From positions 853,501 to 917,500 of the forward strand of contig JAHQIY010000008.1 in assembly GCA_019054805.1 (NCBI GenBank): a stretch of 64,000 nucleotides of DNA. Reading direction: 5' to 3'. Positions within the stretch are counted from its first letter, which is position 1. Each line of letters opens with the position of its first letter. Made by a program: the position numbers and the translations under genes. Below the pieces are notes generated by a model. The model worked only from the letters and a program-made list of their open reading frames with translations, was not told the origin of the DNA and did no database searches. This document shows, one piece after another, positions 22,571-33,477 of the stretch. The stretch comes from Brachionus manjavacas. Its lineage: Eukaryota; Rotifera; Eurotatoria; Ploima; Brachionidae.

Positions 22571-24437
22571 TTAATTCCAGATAAAAAATTTTTCAATAGG
22601 GTCATTGATCAAATTAGCTGAAGCTTTAATCATACTAAATTTTGTTGGCTTTGGAGCATCGATTTCAACTTCCGGAAACTCTTTAATTAAATCATTCGGA
22701 TAAAATTCCATTAGATCTGGCGCTTTTTGGCTGCTTTTGGCACTGGAATACGACTTTATTTTTGGCCTATTTTTTATCTCCAAGTATTTTAAGAAGTCTT
22801 CTTCGTCTGGCTCAACCGACACTAGACCTTCGTAAACATGGCCTCTTATGTTCAATTTTAAAGATGCCTAAATTTAAAATTCTTAAATTAAACAAAAAAA
22901 ATTTACACGTCATTACAGAGAAATTTTTTTATGCCTAAATTTTTTTTTTTTTAAATATTTTTTATAATAGTTATTTAATCAATCAATTAAATAATTCGTT
23001 ATTTTTCTAAAATTGATTTTTTTAAGTGTTTAAAAAATTAAATTTTTTGATTTTAAAATTGAATCATTTTTTAGATTTCTAACTATAATTTTTTTAGTCT
23101 CAGATAGAATTATTACTTTTAAATACATTTTATGCCATTTTTTAAAATGACAATTCTCAAAATAATAAAATTTTTAAAATTTACCATATTTTTTTCTAAT
23201 ATTTCTCGCGAAAAAAAATATTTAATCTAATTAAAATTTTTGAAGATTTTTTGAATTTTAACTGAATTATGAACTCTTCGAAAAGATAAGAGAAAAATAT
23301 AAAATCAGAATTACTTGAATAATAAAATTTAAGAAAAAAGTATTTATTGAGAGATTTAGAAAAGCATTTATAAAAAAACATTCAAAAGAGGACTCGACAA
23401 AAAAAATATCTATTAAAAAGAATTTGGCATGAACTTTTTATAGCTAAGAAATTTTCTTTATTTAAAATAATTGAGAATTGATTTGATTTTACCATAAGCA
23501 TTTTTTGGCCAATTTTGTCCCAAGATTTGGAACCAACTTAGCCAAAATGTAATCGAGGCTCCGACAATTTAAGAATAGAATAGGCAAATGTTTAATTTAA
23601 AAGTTTTTGTTAAAGACTAGTATAATGCAGATAACTGCGTTCCGTCTTTGAATTAAACTAAAATTTATAGTCACAAAACTTCAAAATTTTTATTATAAAA
23701 AAATATATTTAATATCATAATTTTTTGATTTTTTTTCAACCTTATCCTTTATTTTAAAAAACTTAAAAAATCTAAATCATATTAATGACCAAATGCTAAT
23801 TTGGACGAATGTGATGAAAAATTAAACAAATGGGCCAGAAGCAATTTTTGCATAAGAGTCATAAAATCTATCCGAAAGTTTAAATTTTTTTAAGTTGACA
23901 AAAAATGTTTTAGGATTCCGGTAATGCAAGACATCTACACTATTAATTTTGCCTAAAATTATTTTTTTTGTTTTTTCTAAACAAAAATTCACATAATTTT
24001 AGCCGAAAATGACTGGGGTGAAGTTTTGACATGAGTTAAAAAAAATGAGTTAATTTAAAAATAACTAATTTTTTAAGTCAAAATTTTTTTTCGAAAATTG
24101 TCATTTATGGCTAAAATAAAGTGATTTTTTTTTTAGAAAAAATAAAAAGTTGATTTTAGGCTATTTGGATACCCGATTTTTTCACGGATTATTTTTAAAT
24201 GATAGCTAATATTGTCAAAATAAGCTATTATTTTATTACAATTTCTAAAAAAGGAAATTTTGTCTATATAATGACATGGTACATGTTGCTTACTTTTTCA
24301 TGAATGCGCTCAATTTCTTCATCTGTCAAATGAACTTGCTGTTTATCATCTACTTTAAAATCGTCCAATTTTTTAATTAATTTCAATGTTGAATTATACT
24401 GAGGTCTTTCCAAATCGACTTTGTTTCTATCATTCAT
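22571..24437 (-). CDS. Unidentified conserved-looking 146-aa protein
   Basis: Exon 1 (24437-24294, 48 codons) and exon 2 (22867-22571, 98 codons plus stop) are joined by a 1,426-bp GT-AG intron in phase 0. The protein is polar, acidic-and-lysine rich, with no signal peptide or membrane helix. Exon 1 ends in a likely helix (DEEIERIHEK). Exon 2 contains EPDEEDFLKYLEIKNRPKIK and ends in LINDPIEKFFIWN. I do not recognise the family. Clean splice sites, matching phases and even coding character make it a real gene. It starts 300 bp after AP2M1 on the same strand and converges on MRPL27 with 55 bp between stop codons. Confidence 0.75.
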
Positions 24438-24465
24438 CCTGCTACTGCAAAAGACAAATTTTTTC
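24438..24465 (-). promoter_or_regulatory. Acceptor-like site immediately upstream of the 146-aa gene start
   Basis: On the minus strand TTTGTCTTTTGCAG ends 7 bases before the ATG. With AP2M1 just upstream on the same strand, it could be a trans-splice acceptor or the end of a leader intron. Inference only. Confidence 0.4.
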
Positions 24466-24737
24466 TATCCGACTTAAAAAAAATCGACTGTTTCACTAGT
24501 CCAAAAAACTAAATAAAAAAATAAAAAAATAAACTATAAAATATTTTATTTAAATATAAATGCAAACTACATTTAAAATTCGGTTGCTAGGGGACACTCA
24601 AATAAAGCTTATGGTCCAATATCTTATTAAATTTATAAAAAGTCCAAATTATACATTAAATATTTTTTTACTAGAATCAAATTTAAATTAAAAAATTTAT
24701 AAAATAAAATAAGTATGGGGGGTCGTTTGACTAGGGA

Positions 24738-26247
24738 TTAGCATCTTGTTTCGTAGAGGCCCGATCGGCCAATGTAGCGAACCCACTTGATGGTTTCGTT
24801 GTCTGAATAGTTAAGCTTGGGCTCAAACACCTTCAGATATCTGACCTTGAAGCCAGAAGGCGCAAAGGGCACTTCAAAGCTCATTGAGATCGGTGGTCTG
24901 GTCCACTTCTTTTTTTCGTTGGACATTAGCTCGATTTCTGCACTCAATTGTGACTCCTTCATGCCGCCCATTCTCTTAATCTTCCACACAATGGCGTTAT
25001 CACTAGCCTTGTACTTGGCCTTGCCCTTAATGCATATCAATTGGACACCACAAGTGTTCGGCGGTGTCGGTATTCGGACCTCTATTTTTTGGCCGATTAG
25101 GGTTGATTTAAAATTTGATTTTACTATGACTTTGACCTCCATTTTTCCCTTGCCGGTCTCCTTGACCAGTGGTATCACTCTGAATGGCAGATTAATGTCC
25201 TTGGTGGTCCTGTACTTCATGAGCTCGAACTCGCCGTCCGGCGGAATGAAGCTTATCGAATGGTCAGATTCAAATTTGCTCAATTTGACACACTGGTGAA
25301 ACTGGATGTCGTCTATGGCTATGGAGCTTTTGCCACTGCCGCCGACCACGGCGCCCGCTGACTCTGTGCCTGATGAAGAACTTTTGCCCTTGCTGTCCAA
25401 GGTCAGTTTGTCATTGATGCCAAATTTGCACTCAGGCATCCCGCTCAAATAGCTTTTCATCACTATTTTTCCCGCCACATGGGCGCTTAACACTTGTCCC
25501 TGAGGCGACATCAGCAAGTTGACGTACTCCAGCACGTCCAAGAACAGCTCATTGCGTCTGTATTTGATGCCCTCGCGGCGCCATCCAATCTGACCGGTCA
25601 CCTGGTTGGTTATCTGCGAGGTCTCTTCTTTGGACTGGGATTTGACTCCTTGCTGGGTTATGTAGGTCTTTAGGATGCCCACATCGGAATTTTGCGGATA
25701 GCCAAAGTCAAGTATTTCTTTTTGGGGAAAAAAGGAAAAAAGGTTTTTTATTGTTCGGAAAAGATTTATTTTTACCATCAAGTAGTTCATAAATGAGAAC
25801 AAAATTGTTTTTTATGTTTTCCTCACTTATTTTGCCAAAGTATGACTGCATTACTTCGACAGCTTTGTTCAAAAATTCGAAGCACATCGCCGCATTAATG
25901 TTCTCTTTGGTCACCACTGCTATCCAAATGTTAGATCTAAAAAAAATTTTTTTTAAATATTCTTTTATTAAGAAAATTTTTTTTTAAATATTCTTTTTTT
26001 TTCTTTACTTTTTAATGTAAAAAAAGCTTGTTCTGGCAATGTTCACGACTGGGAAGCGAACTTGCTGTCTGGCATGGATAACATTGACTCTAAAAGCGTC
26101 AACTGCATTTCGGCTTTACAAAAATAGGAATTAAAAAATGTTTTAAAAAAAAATGGCCAGGAAATATGTGTACCCGATATCGTCGCGGTATATCCGGGAG
26201 ATTAGAACTTCTCCCTTGTGGTTGTACATGAAGACACCTCCGATCAT
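24738..26247 (-). CDS. AP2M1: AP-2 complex subunit mu (clathrin adaptor medium chain)
   Basis: Four exons, 26247-26174, 26113-26009, 25936-25776 and 25717-24738, with GT-AG introns of 60, 72 and 58 bp, give 439 residues (human 435). AP2M1 is the cargo-binding mu chain of the AP-2 endocytic adaptor at the plasma membrane; it reads YxxPhi sorting signals. The N-terminal longin domain is at about 1-141 ([20 protein letters not shown]) and the linker has the AAK1 phosphorylation site (Thr154 in [13 protein letters not shown]). The mu homology domain runs to the C-terminus, with ELFLDVLE and [11 protein letters not shown] forming the sorting-signal pocket. A Ser/Gly-rich loop (about [19 protein letters not shown]) is slightly longer than in vertebrates. 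All key residues I can check are intact. Confidence 0.97.
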
Positions 26248-26270
26248 TTTTGGTCTGAAACTGAGTGATC
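26248..26270 (-). promoter_or_regulatory. Acceptor-like site upstream of the AP2M1 start
   Basis: On the minus strand ACTCAGTTTCAG ends 7 bases before the AP2M1 ATG, the same spacing as at RIDA and the 146-aa gene. It may accept a spliced leader or a 5' untranslated exon. Confidence 0.35.
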
Positions 26271-28309
26271 GATTTATAAATTATGACTTGAAATAAATTA
26301 TGAAAGCAAAAATATAAAATAGGAAAACTAAATTTTTTGAAACATATACGGTTTGAGATAAGGCTTTTGTGAGAGTTGATAAATTTTTTGAATGCAAAAT
26401 GATTAATTGTCGGCTTCAAGTTTTTGCTATGCACGGCTTCAAATATCGGTTCTAATGCAAAATTTGTTGCGTGTAATTTCAGCTTAAAATATTGGATATT
26501 CTTTTGCTAGTATATGAATTTGAATATAAAAAGTTTTGTTTGCTGAATGACTCTTTTGTCAAATCTAAGACTTCTAACTTGACAATTTAAGGATTAAGAA
26601 AAATGGGTCTTGAAAATTACCAGGAGAAACTTCGGTCAATTGAGCTAAGCAGGATTTTTCTAACTCTTTTTTTAGATAAAATAAAAATTTATCAAAAATA
26701 GAAATTAAATTCTAAAATATTTTGAATTAATCTTGTTTGATATACTTGGTAAAATTCATGCTAAAAAAAGTATCACAACTGATGGAATCAAATAGAAATT
26801 TTTGCTAAACAAACCCCTAAGAATTTTGCTAACTGCTGATAAATATTCGGTTCCAATACTGTTTAAGGAAAAAATGGCATTTTTTTTCTATTTGCCAAGC
26901 CAAATGAAGAAATTCAAATCAGAAAATTGTATCACCAAAAGCCTTAAATTCTATAGATCATTTTTATGCAATAATTTTAATCAGTACAAAATTTTTTATT
27001 TTAAAATTTTAAAATTTTTTTTAAAATTTTAATCAATTTTTCATGAACAGAGCAATTTATTTAAAATTGTATTAAATCTGATTAAATTATGATAAGCTAA
27101 GGAAATTTTCGAATATTAAAAATAAAATTTTAAAATTTTTTTGAAAATCGATTATTAATTTGTGAAGCTAATAAGGCAAACAAATTGAATGCTAAATTTT
27201 TTATCAAAGTATACACTAATCATCTTAACAACAATAGTTTATTGATTATTAGTTATTGCTTAAAAAATTTTTTTAAACGAATATTCATTTAAAAAAAGCT
27301 ATTAGACAAACAAAGATAAAAATTATTTTTTTTATCAAAAACATCAATTTTACTTTTAAATTAGATTTAAAATTTCTTAGTAATTCTGACGAATAATTTT
27401 CAAATCATTATAGCTTAAGTGGCACTCTTTTAATTTAATTTTAAGATAGCCCTTGATGCCTGATCACTTAGATAATTTCGTACAGATTTCTTGAAATTTA
27501 AACTAAAAGAACTCAAAATATTTTGGTTATTTTGTTGGATTTAGTTTTTTGATTTTTAAAATTGTAAATAAAGTTAAAATCAATATATTTGAACAGGTTT
27601 TTTTTTAAACATTTTTTGGCATAATTTTTAAGCATGTGATTTTGATAATAAACCTATTTAAGTCAAAACAACTAAAGCGAAAAGTTGCATCACAAGCATC
27701 AAAGAAAGATCGAATTTTTTTTCGAAATTTTAAAGATGATTTTTATTTGATATTTAATAATCAATCTAAAAATCTCAAACATTTAAAAGTGAATATGAAT
27801 ATTAAAATGAGACCACAAACTGATTTAAGAATCGAATGAATAAGAATAACCAATGGGTTATGCCACTATAGTAGTGTCTAGGGTTGTTTAAAAGTCACAT
27901 GTCTCAAGTCAAATCCAAGTCAGGACTTTTTTTATTTTTTCAAAAGTCCGAGAAAAGACTAATATAAAGTAATGTGTTTTACATTTTTTTTTGGTTTTTT
28001 TACATAAGTCCAAAAACTTAACAATTTTTTTTTGCGATAAATATCATTACTAGAAAATTCTTGAATTGTGTTAAATTAATAATTGTCCAAATCTTGGTTG
28101 CTTTGGATAAAAAGACAATTTTTAAAACATTTCTAAAATTTATACAAAATTCAATTTTTAAATATTTATGCCTTTTTTAATTTTTATTTAGATTCAATTT
28201 TGTAAAGAAAATACTCATTTAAATCTCTCTCATCTTTAAGTCAAACACATTACTTTTGAAAAAAAAGAAAAAAAGTCCGGACTTTTTTTTTAATACCTTG
28301 TCTTTGACA
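26271..28309. other. AT-rich intergenic DNA, one AAGTC-type repeat
   Basis: Short open frames here look like chance in low-complexity DNA. At 27880-27960 a block (GTTGTTTAAAAGTCACATG then CAAGTCAAATCCAAGTC) belongs to the same loose repeat as 7610 and 15115. Confidence 0.5.
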
Positions 28310-28650
28310 AGCGTAGGGATACCAATTTTTGCTAATCTTGAGAGAACCTAATTGTACTCTAAGCGGTAAGATCAGATTTAGCTTCGGTTATGCAAATTTT
28401 GGATAACAAAATCAAAAACCTCAGAAGATATAAAAAGTCCCCCCATGAAGTCAGTTTGAGCAGACCTGCGACGTCAACACCGACCATATCCAAATGATGT
28501 TCAAATTTATTGTGACCATTGGACATTTGCTAGGGGAATTGTTTGGCTTTAATTTCTGACGAGTGTCGCATGTTTGGGAATAATCGTATAATAGTCACTT
28601 CCTTCATCTTCAACCAAAAGAATCTTCACCTTAAAGCCTTGTGTGCTTTT
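28310..28650 (-). pseudogene. Degraded retroviral-type integrase remnant (LTR retrotransposon)
   Basis: The minus strand reads YDYSQTCDTRQKLK near 28590, then FEHHLDMVGVDVAGLLKLTS near 28505, GDFLYLLRF and EAKSDLTA. The order resembles the end of the integrase HHCC finger (CxxCQxxK), the first catalytic Asp block (DxxGPL..S) and the (F)SKxxEA..xxxTA segment of Ty3/gypsy-type pol. Frame changes and a missing second Cys make it dead. The call rests on motif order in decayed sequence. Confidence 0.4.
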
Positions 28651-28653
28651 TTC

Positions 28654-28730
28654 GGGTCTAGTCGGTTATGTTATCGGTGGATAACCAAATAGGTTATCGA
28701 AGTGGTCATGGTCAGACATGTGATCTATAA
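28654..28730 (+). repeat. Left arm of a 75-bp terminal inverted repeat
   Basis: Starts GGGTCTAGTCGGTTATGTTA and ends GTGATCTATAA. Its reverse complement is found at 31182-31256 with about 85% visible identity, 2.5 kb away. Confidence 0.7.
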
Positions 28731-29189
28731 CAACAAATATTTTATCTCTAATTTTTTAATTTTTCTTTTTTAAATTTAGGTTGTCTTAACTTAAAATATG
28801 TTATCGGAACCTAAAATATGTAATCGGGACTGTAACTTTATCAATTAGGATAACTAAAAGTAAATTCAGATTATTTTATAAAACTAAAATAATTTTAAAT
28901 ACTTAGAAAATAAAAAATTTAATAAACTATTTTTTTAATTTTAATTCGAGTCTACTGTCAATTTATTTAAATTTCAATTTAAAAGTCAAATAAAAAATTA
29001 AACATTGTAATCTTATTTTTTATGAAAAAGAGCCATATGCATGTATGCTGTATGCTGCACAAATTCGACATGGCTTAGGATTTTTTTATTGCTTAACGTT
29101 AATTTATACAAAATTATACAATATCGAAGAAAGCTATAATAAGAAATTTTTTAAAAATTTTTTCTAATATTGGATAAAGGATCATCTTA
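28731..29189. other. AT-rich stretch between inverted repeat and LINE
   Basis: Contains internal echoes of the arm (AAAATATGTTATCGGAAC, AATATGTAATCGGGAC) at about 28793-28830. No gene was seen. Confidence 0.4.
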
Positions 29190-31150
29190 AGATCTTAATT
29201 AGGAATTAAAAAAAAATCTTAGATACAGGAACTGCTCATGTAACTTGAAGGATCTGAATCTTTATAATGATTACAAACGTATCTGTAAATTAGTTTCTTC
29301 GGAAATAAAAAGAGCCAGACTAACTAATGAACAAAATTTATTGGAAAAAGCTAAGAAGAATCCAAAATTATTATAAAAATATCTAAATGATCAACAAGTA
29401 ATCAGAGAATCAATAAAAGCATTAAAGAAGTCAAACAATGAATTAACGCAACAACCGAAAGAGATATCAAATCTATTAAATTAAACGTTTTCAAGATGTG
29501 TTTGTTATTGACGATAGGTAGCTTCCACCTTTTGTAGCTGAACTTAATGAAAACTGTTCAGAATATATTGACATTGAACCAAATGATACTAGTTATGAAG
29601 TGGTTTATAATAAATTACAAGACCTAAATCAAAATAAATCATGTGGTGTAGACAAGCTTCATCCGTTATTGCTAAAAAACTGTGCAGAAGCCTTTACTGT
29701 TCCTTTAACTTTAATTTTCAGAAAGTCTTTGTCTAATAGTCAGCTTCCAATACAATTCAGATCAGCAAATATTACTCAATTGTTTAAAAAAGGTGATAAA
29801 TCAACGGCCAGTAATTATCGTCCTGTGTCTTTAACTTCAATTACTTAAAAAAGATAGGAAAGCATAATAAGAACCAATATGGAAAATTATCTTTATAATA
29901 ACAATTTTATTTCTAAAGAACAGCATGGATTTGTCAAGAAAAAATCATGTTCATCTAATTTTCTGGAAACTCTAGATTTCATCTCAATGAGTCTAGACAA
30001 AAGTATTCCTGTTGATGTAATTCTGCTAGATTTTGCAAAAGCATTTGATACTGTTCCGCACAGACGACTAAAAGCTAAATTGAAAGCGTATGGCTTTGAT
30101 GGTCTGACACTAAAATGGATTGAAGCTTTCTTGAAAAATAGAAGACAACGAGTTAATCAAGGTGAAATTTTGTCGGATTGGGTTGAGATTTTTAGCGGTG
30201 TACCACAAGGGCCAGTGATTGGTTCACTATTGTTCGTTTTGTATATCAATGATCTACCAAAAGGAATAGAGAATGTTGTCAAAATGAATGCAGATGAAAC
30301 TAAAATATTCTCGCAAGCTGTATCAGAAATAAGCGCAGTGAAACTACAATCAGATTTTGATTTAATTTTCAAGTGGACTCAAGATTGGCTTCTTCTCTTT
30401 AGCACATCAAAATGTGTGGTTATGCATTACGGTCATAAAAACAAAGAATTCACTTATTTTATTAATGGTAAACAGTTATCAACGTCCGAAACTGAAAGAG
30501 ATTTTGGAGTTATCTTCAATACAAATCTTTAATGGAAAAATCAATTGATAGAAGCTCCAAACAAAGCAAATCAAATGTTGGGTCGCATCAGGAAATCATT
30601 CGCTCGTTTTGATTGTAAGTTATTTAGATCATTGTATTTAACTTTTGTTCGTCCTCTTTTGGAATTTGCTGTGCCTGTATGGTCTCCATTTCTTAAGTCG
30701 GATTGTGAGAATCTTGAGAGGATTCAACGCAGAGCTACGAAATCTGTTTCTTCAATTAGAAACAAATCGCATGAAAGCAGATTTAATGCTTTAAACATTC
30801 CAAATCTGGCGGAAAGAAGAAAAAGAGGTGATCTAATTTAATTATACAAGTTCATGCATGGAATAGAATTGGTTGAAAAAAAGTAACAAATTTAATGTCA
30901 CCAAAATCCAAGGAAGAGGTCACTGCTTCAAATATCACAAAGAAATTGCGAGGCTTCAACATAGAGATAACTTTTTTTAAACAGAACCGCTAATATATGG
31001 AACTCGCTGCCAAATCAATTAGTTGAAGCCCCAATGTTAACAGCTTTCAAGCAGGCATTGATTGCTGGATGAGCAGCAATCAATCACATCAGCTGTCTTA
31101 GTGTGCCTTATCAATACGCTCGCTGACTAGCCAGCTACAGTCAAAACTAC
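29190..31150 (+). mobile_element. Decayed LINE (Jockey/CR1-like), linker and reverse transcriptase
   Basis: The endonuclease is absent. Linker text (YNDYKRICKLVSSEIKRARL) begins near 29260. RT pieces are NKSCGVDKLHPLLLKNCAEA (29635), SNYRPVSLTSIT (29812), LDFAKAFDTVPHRRLK (30030), GVPQGPVIGSLLFVLYIND (30196) and FVRPLLEFAVPVWSP (30645). The catalytic box reads NADE at about 30285-30296, where active elements have (F/Y)ADD, so the second aspartate is lost. Several frameshifts and stops separate the blocks. The 3' part keeps WNSLPNQLVEAP (30990), and the end is an ACT microsatellite near 31145-31160. Confidence 0.88.
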
Positions 31151-31181
31151 TACTACTACTAATATAAAATTTATGTTACCA

Positions 31182-31256
31182 TTATAGATAACATGTCTGA
31201 CCATGTCCACTTCGACAACCTTTTTGTTTATTCACGATAACATAACCTACTAGACC
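31182..31256 (-). repeat. Right arm of the 75-bp terminal inverted repeat
   Basis: The reverse complement begins GGTCTAGTAGGTTATGTTAT and ends GTTATCTATAA, matching 28655-28730. Directly inside it lies the LINE tail. Confidence 0.7.
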
Positions 31257-31321
31257 AGTTTTTTCAAACCGTAAATGTCCACCAGTAATCGAATCGTATT
31301 AGATATTGCAAATTTGTTGAC

Positions 31322-31668
31322 TTAAATAGTAATTTCACCACTTGGTTGCTTGTAAAACAGAATGTTTTGCTGAATAACTAAGCTATCCTTTAAATTGTTC
31401 CAGCTTTCATTTTCGAGCTTTTTTAAGCTTTTTTTTCTCTCTGATTTGACGAACAATTTTACTAGAGTGATCTCTTTGTCTTTTCCTTGCTCTTCTTCCG
31501 AATAAATGTCCAATTTTACCTTATAATTAATAATTGTCCAATATCATACAAGCGTCTCTTTACTTTTTGATGAGCTGTTTGGTTTCTGGCTTTCTCTCGC
31601 GCTTAAATCACGGCTAAATTGAATCTCATTACTTCTGATCTCACTATCGACCAAAAGCTTTGGCTCTT
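31322..31668 (-). CDS. Unidentified gene, last exon(s)
   Basis: Minus-strand coding runs from an acceptor-like CTAAG at 31669-31670: EEPKLLVDSEIRSNEIQFSR and so on to KETL at 31550. After 30 bases containing an in-frame TGA it resumes at 31519 as VKLDIYSEEEQGKDKEITLV, ending LFYKQPSGEITI at the stop (31322-31324). The 30 bases begin GTATGA and end ATAAG, so they could be a minimal intron in phase 0, or the gene is broken. The sequence is acidic/lysine-rich and soluble; I do not recognise it. Upstream exons were not found. Confidence 0.4.
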
Positions 31669-31689
31669 CTTAGGTAAATTTTTATTTTT

Positions 31690-33126
31690 AGAATTTTTAC
31701 ATCGAATTCTGATAAAAACAGTACTAAATGCAAAGCTTTTTTTTTTAAATTTTTTCTGAAATAATAATTTTTTTTTCTTAATTTTTTTTATTTTTCACCC
31801 TCGTAATTATAACCTAATTCAGAATTATTTAAGGAGCGATGACAGAATTTTAACATTTAAATAAAATAAATTTACCAATTGTAAAAAAAATCACAGAGAC
31901 AAGAAATAAATCTTAAAATATTGATATTTTATTTTTGGCTGTTACTTACCTGTATATTAAAAATTGTCGATTTTCTGTTCGAAAAAATGTCAAATATATT
32001 TTTTCATTTTATATTATTTAGTTTTCTACTTAAAAATTTATTTGTAACTAATGATGCTTATTTTAATTTGGTTTCGATCAAAAATTTATAATTATGTACA
32101 ATTTATTTAATTTAAGTCTAAAAAAATTTATAAACAATTACAATTTTTCTATTTTTGTGTTAACAAAGCTTTTTTTGCTTTATCGCTTCTATCAGCTTTT
32201 TTTTTTGGTTCAATTGCTGATGTAATGTAACGCATTAGAATTGTGGCTAATTTTAGATTTACGGCTATTGATATTAAATGATAGCAATGATAATTTTTAA
32301 ATAGAACCAAAAAATGCATTTAGTAGTAGCCCAGTTAGCCGTGTTAAAACTGATAATTTTAATATTGGCTCTATAATCCATTAGTAAATCGAAATTTAAA
32401 TCTTTAATATTTGAATAGTTTTTATTTATAAAGTCACTGTTTATAAAATCATTTGCATTTTTCTTTAGCACAGTTGCTAAATACGAAGAATCAAACATTT
32501 TATAATAAAACATTTAATTATATCACTAAACTAAGCATTTATTTCATGTAATAAAAAAACTTAGAAAAAGATAATAATTTTAAACATTAAATTAAGTATT
32601 GTTATTTGTTTAAAATTGCTCATATCAGACAATTTTTTTTTATGCAATAAAATAAGTATTTTGACAGTCAAATAAATTTCTTGACAGTAAATTAATAATT
32701 TTGAATTCACAAGTAATATTAGATCTTTATTGTATGATTTATATTTTCCTTTTAATTAAATTGATCTTTTTTTGTTAGAATTTAAGGAAAAATATTTGTT
32801 GTTTCATCATCAAAGTTTAATAAGCTCAATTTAAATAATTGAAAAAGAATTTTATTTTCGCAAGGGTTTTGGCAAATAAACTTATTGTGATTTGGAAAAT
32901 TTTGAATTGATTTTTTTTAAACTTCCCAAATTTGGAACTTTTCTGTTTTACCTGGCTTTTGACTTAACCCTTAACCAAAGTTTTCTTTTAGAAATTTGGA
33001 TATTTATTGATAAATAAAAAGAAATAATAAATTTTAAGGTTTATTATTAATAAAAAATATTATACGATTAAAAAAATACTCCGATCAACTTTAATTAAAA
33101 ATTGTTTTAGTTTTTAGAAAGTGAAC
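31690..33126. other. AT-rich DNA with a diverged dispersed repeat and one doubtful open frame
   Basis: A minus-strand open frame at 32516-32274 (MFDSSYLATVLKKNANDFIN at its start) shows some coding character but no recognised family. About 32770-32875 (TTGTTGTTTCATCATCAAAG) is a third, diverged copy of the repeat at 45935-46150 and 47610-47780. Confidence 0.4.
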
Positions 33127-33477
33127 TCAATTGTCTTTTATGATTCCAATGCCTCTCGGCTTGTAGATTGATGGTCGCTTTTGCTTCAATCTCTGTTGAA
33201 GTAAAATTTGTTTTATTTCATCCAAATTGTTCTCATATTTTTCAATAAAATCTAATTGATCTTCTAAATCTTTTTTAAATTCAATGATTCTCTTGTAGTT
33301 ATCTTTTTCAACGTCTCGACCAACTACCCAGCTTGGTCGCTTATCAATTTTTCCCATCAGATCATAGTTCATTCTAGTCTCACTTGTGTCTTCGTCCTGC
33401 ATTGAGGCTGCTGCCAAGAGTGACACGCAGGCTTGGAATAAAAGAATACTAGTTAAGTAGACAAATACCTTACTCAT
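33127..33477 (-). CDS. Candidate secreted peptide (neuropeptide-like) precursor
   Basis: An intronless 116-residue protein. The N-terminus (MSKVFVYLTSILLFQACVSL, then LAAAS) is a clear signal peptide with likely cleavage around residues 24-25. The only cysteine is inside it, so the mature chain has no disulphides. Dibasic sites occur at KR46-47, KR62-63, KK68-69 and KR100-101. Between the first two lies PSWVVGRDVEKDNY; cutting at Arg54 as well would give PSWVV-amide from the Gly-Arg. The middle (about 64-98) is a predicted amphipathic or coiled helix. The overall layout suits a neuropeptide or other processed secreted precursor, but no known family is recognised and only one copy of the peptide is present. 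Confidence 0.6.
   Translation of the reverse strand: MSKVFVYLTSILLFQACVSLLAAASMQDEDTSETRMNYDLMGKIDKRPSWVVGRDVEKDNYKRIIEFKKDLEDQLDFIEKYENNLDEIKQILLQQRLKQKRPSIYKPRGIGIIKDN

Noticed and set aside
24817..25299. 160-aa plus-strand gene over AP2M1
   Set aside because: Antisense shadow of the conserved AP2M1 last exon.
26802..27839. Small open frames between AP2M1 and the integrase remnant
   Set aside because: Phe/Lys/Asn-rich translations of homopolymer DNA, without splice or coding signs.
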